NCBI GenBank assembly: GCA_030741455.1
Contig: JASLVI010000022.1
Coordinates: forward strand, 1 to 14,793
DNA from: Candidatus Poseidoniaceae archaeon
Lineage (GTDB): Archaea > Thermoplasmatota > Poseidoniia > Poseidoniales > Poseidoniaceae
DNA: 14,793 nucleotides
Direction of reading: 5' to 3'
In this document: piece after piece, positions 9,301-14,793 of the stretch
Layout: every line of letters begins with the position of its first letter
Position numbering within the stretch: position 1 is the stretch's first letter
Notes under the pieces: model-generated
Told to the model about the DNA's origin: nothing
The model's input: the letters and a program-made list of their open reading frames with translations, nothing else
Database searches by the model: none
Made by a program: the position numbers and the translations under genes

Positions 9301-12300
9301 CTCTGGATTCATACCATCCTCAACGAGGACTTGGTAGTCAGAAACCGTATCAGCGTTGTATGCCGCATCAGGGATGCTAAACGACCATGTTCCATTGAGA
9401 ACAGGCATATTGAACAATCCAGCAGTATCTGTGGTGGCTGTCCATACAACCCCATCTTCCCCAGTAGCATAAATTTCAACAGGTTCGAAGTCAGGAATGT
9501 CTTGGTTCCAGTTGGTATTGTTATCAAAGAGATAAACCGCGCCAACAACATCAACAGTTGGGGCAAGAATCAACACATCAAGTTCACCCATTCCCTCTGT
9601 TACGGTGACGGATGCACCAGCAGCAAAACTCGAGACCGAACTTTGAGCATTGAGATTGAAGGTCATTCCAGCAGGCAAGCGTTGACTGAATTCACCAAAT
9701 TGATCGGTGATTGCAGTGAATTCCAAACCATTGCCATGGAATCGAACTGGAACAGAACTTGCATTATCATACAACTTCTCCTCAACAGGAAGTGCGAGCC
9801 ATTCTTCGTAGGTGAATCCGGCAGTCTTCGGCGCATCGATTGAACCGTTGACCCATACCGATGTCGCATAGGTGAAGTCCAGAGTCATATCCGAATCTTC
9901 GACCTTAACTTCCTCGATGAGGATGTAGTCTTCATCATTGTTGTCACTGATGGACCATTCGCCAATTGGAAGTTCAACAACGACAACGCCGTTTTCATCC
10001 GAAACAACATCGATAGGCATCAATCCGAGTGGATCTGTGAAGTTGACCTCTCGGCCAGCAACATCAAAGCCTTCTGGTCCATTGAGCGTGATGGTCAAAT
10101 CGAACATTTCAGGAACACCCATGTCGAAGGTGAAGTTCATTGGCTCATCGTAAACCTGCATGGTTTGATTGAGTTCATAGAAACCATCGTTATCCAAATC
10201 GACACGTAGGTAGTAATTACCTGCGGTGATAGGGCCGTAGGAAACATTGCCTTCCTCATCGGAGACAAGGACGATCATCTCGTCTTCACCAAGTTCAACA
10301 TCGACGAGTTGGATTTCTTGGTTCGGAATCGTATCACCAGTCATACTCGTCAAGGTATCCTCAAACAATGAAGCAGGGACCGTCATGGACAAGTCATAAC
10401 TTGGCTCGATACCGACTTCAACAGGGTCAGGAAGTAGAATCTCTCGACCGTTTGGCATCAATGCGATCATGTTGTAGACACCTGGCACCAGTCCAGTTTG
10501 ATAGAATGAACCTGGATTGACAATATCTCCGCTAAATGAACCTGGACCGATGAACAGTCCTGTACCGTTGAGTGTACCAATACCCTCGAAGATACCCGTT
10601 CCTTCAAACGTTTCACCATCGAGTTCCTTGGTCAGTGTGCTGATACCATCCGACGTCAATCGGCCATTGGCCAAAGCTTCACCGTTCAGTAGATATGTCG
10701 AGAAATCATTGCTAACGCTGATCAAACAGAGCGTTGCATTATCGGGCATTGTGTTGTTTTCAGCACAATCCAATGATGCGTTATCATGTTCTATCCATGT
10801 TGCTTCAATCGTACCCTTTCCTACCCAGGTACCATTACCTGAGTACACACGAGCATCGCTGATTTCTCTGGTGAAGTTTCCTGTGAAATCGTAAGCGAGA
10901 GCAACACCTTCACTGGTAAACGTACCAATATCAGAGAATGTTACTTCACCCGTTCCTTGAAGGACACGAGATTCATCTGTATCGAAAGAACCATTGGTTG
11001 TTGTGAGTGTGTAATTCTCAGTCATTGCCCAGATGTTTCTTAGGATGAAATCTGTCTCAACAAGTGGTTCCCCGTCAAATTCGCCGTAACCCGACCATGC
11101 AACAGTACCGGAGACACCTGTACTCTGAACTTCGATGTCCATGGAAGTTGTGACGTCTTCATGACGATCTGCTTGCGCACCTGTAACGTTGAGTGTTGTT
11201 TCACCAAGCCAGGTCATGTTTGCAACTTCGCCAAGTACCGCTGTAATTGCGTAGACTTGACGATCATCGTTTTCGTCTGTTAAAACATCACCAAATCCAT
11301 TGGCAAACTCACCGCTTTGGATTTCTTGAATTGCAAATGTATCATCAAAAACACCAGCGAATGCAGAGACTCGTATTCGGCCAGCAGGAGCCAAGAAACT
11401 CCAGTCACCGTTTTCATCGGCATCAGTCGTTCCGATTGGAATCCAATAGGTATCCTCATCAAGGTCTTCAGGACCTTCTCCCGAGAATGCATCACGCTCG
11501 ATGAGAATTCGAGCATTTGGTAAGCCCAACCCATCGTCAGCTGTCATGACGGTACCAGAAATTTCAGCACCAGAGTAGTACTTCATGATCTTGACATTGT
11601 CATTTGCCATAATCGCAGGCATCTCGGGATCATACCAATTGGCGATAACGAAGTGGTTCATCATTGCACCAGGCATTGGGTATGCTTGCTGCAAGAAGGA
11701 TGTTCCTCGGTCACTATCACCCAACTGTTGTCGAGGTTGAGGATTGGTCGAACCTGCGTCTGCACCGAGTGTTGAAGCCCCATATCCGACATAGGAACGT
11801 GCCAACATCGTATCAAAGAACTCTGGCAAGTGATCGATTCGTATATCTTGAACCGTGAGTGGTTCAATCTCAGCACCGGATTGTTGGTCCAGCACATCCT
11901 TCAGCATTGCCTCATCGACAGCCTCTCTGTCCATTTCGAGGACAGGTTGGTCTCCACGCTTTGTTTCATACACTTCGTTTGTGAAGGTGTTGAAATCTTG
12001 GCCTGAAAGGATGGTTGGTGCACCAAAGATGCCCAAAGGTCGACCGCCATTATATCCTGCTTCTGAATTATAACGACCAGCACGAGGATAGAGCTTGTCA
12101 TCGATAGCGAAGTATCGAATCTCATGGTCTCGTTCGAATGTTTCACCAGGCGCACCATTGTAGTCTTGAACTTCATAATTGTCCTCAAGTTCAATGATTG
12201 CATGGTAGAGATCAACAACTTGATCGTCGGTCAAACCGTTGGTCAAAAGTTGAACAACCAAAGCGATGTGAGCGTTTGAACGGTGGATGCTTGTTGAAAC

Positions 12301-14793
12301 CGAAGGATATTCATCAACCAAATCAGCCGTGTACCAATAATCTCCAAAGGTGTAGTGCGTTACCTTAGAAACTTCTTCTGCGCTAACATCTGCATTGTTT
12401 CGGAAACTACTGTTTGCAGAGTCCTCAGTCACATAGTCACCGTTGTTGCAGAAATCTTCGCTTGGATTGTCACATGGAACAAGTTCTCCATCTGCCCATA
12501 CTCGGTAGTGAAGACCAAGTGATTCATCAGGAATTCCATTGGCGTCAAGAGGATAACCTCGGCTCATGTATGCGTCACCTTTGCTCTTGAAGACTTCAAA
12601 GGAGTGATCGACAACAACTTCGGCCATCTCTTCGAGGTCCTTGCCGTCTTGAATCATGATAAGTTCAAGCTCGTCAAGTTGCTCGTTGTTGTTGAATCCA
12701 TTCTTGAGAGCAGATTCAAAGGCAGGTGTGAATTCTTTATCTCCGTTCTTTGCAACGTTGTAGGTGATATCTCCAACAGCAAGATGTTGAATGAACATGG
12801 CGACGAGATCTGTTTGACTTCGTGCCAATAGCATGTTACCTGAAGCAGGGATACCACTCTGGAAGTTGTCAGAAACCGAAGGATGTTCTCCGGTGTTGAG
12901 TGCCTGGAATCCATAGTCCCACCATGAGACGAATGCAGGTTTGTCACCGAATCGCATTTCACATAGACCCGACGTAGCATTGGTTCCTTCCCAAATTCCG
13001 TTTTCATTTTCACACGCAGCCTTTGTTGTGGCGTCGACGTGATACACGTCTTGTTCTGCTAACCATTCGTGCGCATCGTTCCATGATTGGCCATTGAAAC
13101 CACTTCCGAACGAGCCCATGTATGAGCGGCCACCGAACGCTTCGTAGTCTCGACTATCAAGAATTGAAAAACCAAGTCCATCCCAGCGCATGATGTCTGG
13201 AACAGTGTAGTAGAACGATTCATCCATGTCAGCCTCAGCAGGTGAGTTGCTTGGAATTGCAGAGTCAAGACCGTAGGTCAGTTGCTGGCCAGAGAGCATG
13301 ATGAGTACGAGAACAACCGCAGAGAAGGAAGGTGTGCGCCAAACAGCACGACGTGCGCCCGCGATTCGATCCGATGGTGTTCGAATACCGGCTCGTCGCC
13401 AGCTTCGGACAAGTCCTTCCCAATTCGCCCATTTCCAGAACCCTACAATTCCTGCAGCACCCATGACGGCGACAACAGGTGTAGCGTTGAAGAGGAAACG
13501 AGCAGCGGTCCATGACATGTAAGATGCTGTGAAAATCCATACTGCAAAGACCAAAGCGATTTGGCTACGTTGACTGAAGGTTCTCCACAACGAGGTAAGT
13601 CCTACAACAAGTGCGAAGACGAAAACAATCGGTCCGAAACTTGCGAACATATAGCCCCGATCAGGAGCGTTTGCTTCAGCAACAGTTCCGAAAATCTTGG
13701 TCTTGGTAAAGTATCCGCTACCTGTAAACAAAACGTCCCATGCATTGCTGAGGTTTGTAATCTTCAACACATAAAGTGTGCTCAGGAAGATGGTTGCCCC
13801 AACTGCAAGCGTACCGAGAACAAGCAACCATGGCTTGTCTCGGAAACCTGTTGTGATGTACATGATGACCACAGTGAATAGCAAGATGAAGAGGAACGGT
13901 TGAAGACCGGTACCATCCAACATTAGGTTCATTTGCGGGTGTGCATAGAACGGAAGTGCAATCAGCAAGTTGGTCAAAAGCATGGTCAAGAACAGCGTGC
14001 TAAGAATCGTAGAATCACGGCGTCGGAACATGTTGAGTGCAACTTGTGCAGCATAAGCGAGGAACAAAATTGCTGGACCTGCGACGAAACCTTTCCAACC
14101 AAGACTCGCAGCACCGAAAGCGACACCTGCAAGAACTGCGTTGGACATAGCATACTTGCGTTCTTGGGCAACAGCACCCATTGCTCGCAGCATATCGATT
14201 GGACGGATGGAAGTGGTACGAACGAGTCGCTCCGAACCTGCGTACTTGACGGCACGTAGATAGAACATGAATCCAAGTGCAATAAACAGCATCACGAATG
14301 AATCGTGGTCAGCAAGACCCCATGTGGAGTGCGTAACGTGCGCTGGCATGAAAGCAATCAACCATGCAGCAATGACACCTGCTGCCTTTCCGAAGTGATC
14401 ACGGGCGATTGTTGCCACTGGTAGAATTGTGAGTGCTCCGTAAATTGCAGGTAGTGCAAGCATGCTCCACCAAACCGCATCTTCACCGAGGAACGGTTGA
14501 AGAATCATAGCACCGATAGCCAAGCTCCATGAAAACAATGGAGGACGAGGATTAATTCCACCGATTGGATAGAAACGATCGGCGTCAACTACAAGGTGAG
14601 CGTTCTGAGCAAGGATGTAATCAACAACACGCTTCATGTACCAAGGGTCAGAACCACCGGTCATATCGAAGCCGTCCGTTCCCATCGAGTGCATCGATGG
14701 AACAGCGTACCACTGAACACGGATTACGAGCCCCACCAAAAAGGCAACAGCCGTCAGGAGACTTGCCCAGTGAGCATTCCAGAATTGACGTGC
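6304..14793 (-). CDS. aglB: Giant AglB/STT3 oligosaccharyltransferase with long C-terminal beta-sandwich array (N-terminus cut by window edge)
   Basis: This enzyme moves a lipid-linked oligosaccharide onto Asn of N-X-S/T sequons outside the membrane. The frame is open to base 14793, giving at least 2,829 residues; an internal TTG at 14739 is not the real start because coding continues upstream through the first membrane helix. Numbering from the window edge, residues 1-500 hold about 13 hydrophobic segments. The first Asp motif is GSDPWY (Asp49). The second is DHDSF (162-166), the external-loop motif is TVAE (370-373), an Arg lies in AARFLF, and WWDYG is at 624-628. A soluble domain runs to about 1060. 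Beyond this come roughly eleven prealbumin/carboxypeptidase-regulatory-like modules (about 1065-2400), a NEW3-like domain (about 2580-2630), a CARDB-like stretch, a membrane helix (about 2795-2815) and a basic tail. Usual AglB proteins are under about 1,000 residues. No frameshift or internal stop is seen. The DK or MI motif was not confidently found. Confidence 0.9.
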   Translation of the reverse strand, partial: ARQFWNAHWASLLTAVAFLVGLVIRVQWYAVPSMHSMGTDGFDMTGGSDPWYMKRVVDYILAQNAHLVVDADRFYPIGGINPRPPLFSWSLAIGAMILQPFLGEDAVWWSMLALPAIYGALTILPVATIARDHFGKAAGVIAAWLIAFMPAHVTHSTWGLADHDSFVMLFIALGFMFYLRAVKYAGSERLVRTTSIRPIDMLRAMGAVAQERKYAMSNAVLAGVAFGAASLGWKGFVAGPAILFLAYAAQVALNMFRRRDSTILSTLFLTMLLTNLLIALPFYAHPQMNLMLDGTGLQPFLFILLFTVVIMYITTGFRDKPWLLVLGTLAVGATIFLSTLYVLKITNLSNAWDVLFTGSGYFTKTKIFGTVAEANAPDRGYMFASFGPIVFVFALVVGLTSLWRTFSQRSQIALVFAVWIFTASYMSWTAARFLFNATPVVAVMGAAGIVGFWKWANWEGLVRSWRRAGIRTPSDRIAGARRAVWRTPSFSAVVLVLIMLSGQQLTYGLDSAIPSNSPAEADMDESFYYTVPDIMRWDGLGFSILDSRDYEAFGGRSYMGSFGSGFNGQSWNDAHEWLAEQDVYHVDATTKAACENENGIWEGTNATSGLCEMRFGDKPAFVSWWDYGFQALNTGEHPSVSDNFQSGIPASGNMLLARSQTDLVAMFIQHLAVGDITYNVAKNGDKEFTPAFESALKNGFNNNEQLDELELIMIQDGKDLEEMAEVVVDHSFEVFKSKGDAYMSRGYPLDANGIPDESLGLHYRVWADGELVPCDNPSEDFCNNGDYVTEDSANSSFRNNADVSAEEVSKVTHYTFGDYWYTADLVDEYPSVSTSIHRSNAHIALVVQLLTNGLTDDQVVDLYHAIIELEDNYEVQDYNGAPGETFERDHEIRYFAIDDKLYPRAGRYNSEAGYNGGRPLGIFGAPTILSGQDFNTFTNEVYETKRGDQPVLEMDREAVDEAMLKDVLDQQSGAEIEPLTVQDIRIDHLPEFFDTMLARSYVGYGASTLGADAGSTNPQPRQQLGDSDRGTSFLQQAYPMPGAMMNHFVIANWYDPEMPAIMANDNVKIMKYYSGAEISGTVMTADDGLGLPNARILIERDAFSGEGPEDLDEDTYWIPIGTTDADENGDWSFLAPAGRIRVSAFAGVFDDTFAIQEIQSGEFANGFGDVLTDENDDRQVYAITAVLGEVANMTWLGETTLNVTGAQADRHEDVTTSMDIEVQSTGVSGTVAWSGYGEFDGEPLVETDFILRNIWAMTENYTLTTTNGSFDTDESRVLQGTGEVTFSDIGTFTSEGVALAYDFTGNFTREISDARVYSGNGTWVGKGTIEATWIEHDNASLDCAENNTMPDNATLCLISVSNDFSTYLLNGEALANGRLTSDGISTLTKELDGETFEGTGIFEGIGTLNGTGLFIGPGSFSGDIVNPGSFYQTGLVPGVYNMIALMPNGREILLPDPVEVGIEPSYDLSMTVPASLFEDTLTSMTGDTIPNQEIQLVDVELGEDEMIVLVSDEEGNVSYGPITAGNYYLRVDLDNDGFYELNQTMQVYDEPMNFTFDMGVPEMFDLTITLNGPEGFDVAGREVNFTDPLGLMPIDVVSDENGVVVVELPIGEWSISDNNDEDYILIEEVKVEDSDMTLDFTYATSVWVNGSIDAPKTAGFTYEEWLALPVEEKLYDNASSVPVRFHGNGLEFTAITDQFGEFSQRLPAGMTFNLNAQSSVSSFAAGASVTVTEGMGELDVLILAPTVDVVGAVYLFDNNTNWNQDIPDFEPVEIYATGEDGVVWTATTDTAGLFNMPVLNGTWSFSIPDAAYNADTVSDYQVLVEDGMNPEPVELITNPSNSTVTLNVFTDLGDGIFENGTAIRPDIQLIPVSEVGQQVNITSDDYTEDGIVDVVLGPGIYAISTNNLDASDENATDASLEINGVLDIIPVGLTGPEEAILVPIVDAWRMNGTIAWANGSAMVENFLLSTPDGSNYVPISVDENGTFATYVESGDYIVVVAPMLNGDGITESLRMPITIGADSNVRTDLSLALVEAIEVSLTLKELGTESELVGKNVVLVSHDGYGNITMNPTDADGNATQLLMPGTWSLFMNESAAQRYWTLDTSDVPVLMDENTSLDVVYAALEVEIGGKAYWDTDEDDIADANEGVEGANVTIQGGAIDTVVATDSTGVWRMYVPILENYTITVEKDGFGLVTYDDNNTGTYVVDNEPVSQDIEMSAAEVTVDGTITDVLDATRLDGASITLYGTSENQQDSVEVVGTLVGETLSFTTVVEPGQWVVVVYEDDAPFNGGGVAVGLLDAEVQDGGTIELVMSKGGWVDLSTEFTSFNLQTFNAGTDNSESPVNAVVDVEVDLGDGKAWAVPLEADGTMEVLLPADSVTFNSEFTTVQRDLTMNYTAGISIDNGDEGRTAVMLSYNRKTNSDLVLSVTNVEGATVLGDENRDLLATVNADDDVNYTAIEFDVVSVYEGTEISDPFVVTGSVTVSPDQDDWAVEFFNGTVNGTDEWIESTIVQLGIGDVAENATLDETVRARIVLPSVEAAWWLQNGHDINIRYSADSGDMSEVSLNVEVPQYYGFNLTDVTSTIGVAPGGSTTASLTINNNGNGDDSFTYEVLDNLPEGWSVTPMNGVTTIAKDNLRDLAFAVTAAPGFEEGTIKLTVRITSEDGVTTDEEEIIVESARISLSFDEDLTKSRSNNFADVDPNTVIIVMENSGLRSAQLVTVYLDSDSISEMNVTLTMPASSITEFEFILPEASQGITRYDVRWEVLGDDANFTTGNSDAEDFGIEYLVQGSEETSNPIVTIAIIGLIFIILYFGFKASERARRSGSRF
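6345..6410 (-). other. C-terminal transmembrane helix and basic tail of the oligosaccharyltransferase
   Basis: The codons give a hydrophobic stretch beginning NPIVTIAIIGLIFI, followed by KASERARRSGSRF to the stop. The positive tail places the C-terminus in the cytoplasm. The whole 2,200-residue extracellular part is thus held at both ends by membrane, which is not the usual AglB topology. Confidence 0.8.
7600..11600 (-). repeat. Coding array of about eleven prealbumin-like beta-sandwich modules
   Basis: Within the oligosaccharyltransferase frame, a hairpin signature of the form D-x-x-G-x(5-8)-P-x-G-x-(W/Y) recurs. Examples are TDADENGDWSFLAPAG (near 11400), VSDEEGNVSYGPITAG (near 10250), VSDENGVVVVELPIG (near 9980), ITDQFGEFSQRLPAG (near 9690) and TTDTAGLFNMPVLNG (near 9410). 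Later copies are VDENGTFATYVESG (near 8840), PTDADGNATQLLMPG (near 8550), ATDSTGVWRMYV (near 8285), VVEPGQW (near 7970) and EADGTMEVLLPAD (near 7690). Copies are about 280-300 bp apart, or 95-100 residues, except for the longer first gap. The fold family (CarboxypepD_reg, CNA-B, SdrD-B) is inferred from this pattern. One module starts with DTDEDDIADANE (8353-8388), as in SdrD B domains. Confidence 0.65.
10525..10608 (-). repeat. Glycine-rich hexapeptide repeat inside the oligosaccharyltransferase tail
   Basis: Reading codons from 10608 downwards gives consecutive six-residue units of the form (F/L)-x-G-x-G-x, including FEGTGI, FEGIGT and FIGPGS, for four full units plus a partial one. Looser relatives (GNGTWVGKGT, LQGTGEV) lie upstream, between about 10820 and 10990. 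This region separates the first beta-sandwich module from the rest and probably forms a short beta-roll or beta-sheet stack. No known family is recognised. Confidence 0.6.
12910..12924 (-). other. WWDYG sequon-recognition motif of the oligosaccharyltransferase
   Basis: The codons read TGG TGG GAC TAT GGA, the signature of STT3/AglB/PglB that contacts the +2 Ser/Thr of the acceptor sequon. The following residues GFQALN and, further on, HPSVSDN match the usual continuation of the family. The intact motif, together with DHD (14296-14310) and TVAE (13675-13686), argues for an active enzyme. Confidence 0.95.

Noticed and set aside
9331..9843. 170-codon open frame on the plus strand
   Set aside because: It lies wholly inside the oligosaccharyltransferase coding region on the other strand, shows no recognisable domain, and its residue composition looks like an antisense shadow.
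10525..10608. CRISPR or DNA-level tandem repeat
   Set aside because: The periodicity is at protein level with varied codons; there are no repeat-spacer units.
14737..14739. TTG at 14739 as start of the oligosaccharyltransferase
   Set aside because: The frame stays open for 18 more codons to the window edge and the first membrane helix begins upstream of this codon, so the true start is outside the window.

Overview
The window is a block of four genes, all on the minus strand, from what is most likely a planktonic euryarchaeon. Marine Group II / 'Ca. Poseidoniales' is my best guess. The evidence is an AglB-type (archaeal STT3) oligosaccharyltransferase, a winged-helix regulator joined to a STAND-type NTPase, TATA-like rather than bacterial promoter sequence, compact spacing, and very long secreted proteins made of beta-sandwich modules. 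The placement rests on gene content and protein style, not on a marker gene. No tRNA, rRNA, CRISPR array or mobile element is visible.

In transcription order (right to left): (1) 14793-6304 is an oligosaccharyltransferase catalytic subunit cut at its N-terminus by the window edge. It has all the main STT3 signatures (first Asp motif, DHD motif, TVAE, WWDYG). Instead of ending after the usual periplasm-like domain, it continues for about 1,750 more residues of tandem prealbumin-like beta-sandwich modules, a glycine-rich hexapeptide repeat and a NEW3-like domain, and ends in a transmembrane helix with a basic tail. (2) 6248-5043, 55 nt downstream, is a membrane-anchored subtilisin-family serine protease. 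(3) After an AT-rich 155-nt gap holding a candidate promoter and four regularly spaced TGATAYT(A/T) repeats, 4887-562 encodes a secreted, C-terminally anchored mosaic protein: signal peptide, right-handed parallel beta-helix, a calcium-binding-like Asp-rich loop, several Ig/cadherin-like domains, one membrane helix, and a cytoplasmic Gln/Pro tail ending in a Trp-rich motif. (4) Starting 12 nt after that stop, 549-1 is the N-terminal part of a winged-helix plus NTPase regulator cut by the left window edge.

Together the block looks like a cell-surface locus: an enzyme that N-glycosylates exported proteins, a protease facing the outside, and a large sequon-bearing surface protein with a regulator behind it. 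Genes 1 and 2 could be one transcription unit, and genes 3 and 4 a second one starting at the promoter near 4925. The most unusual item is the giant oligosaccharyltransferase. It carries dozens of N-X-S/T sequons in its own C-terminal array, which raises the possibility that the enzyme is also a self-glycosylated structural surface protein.
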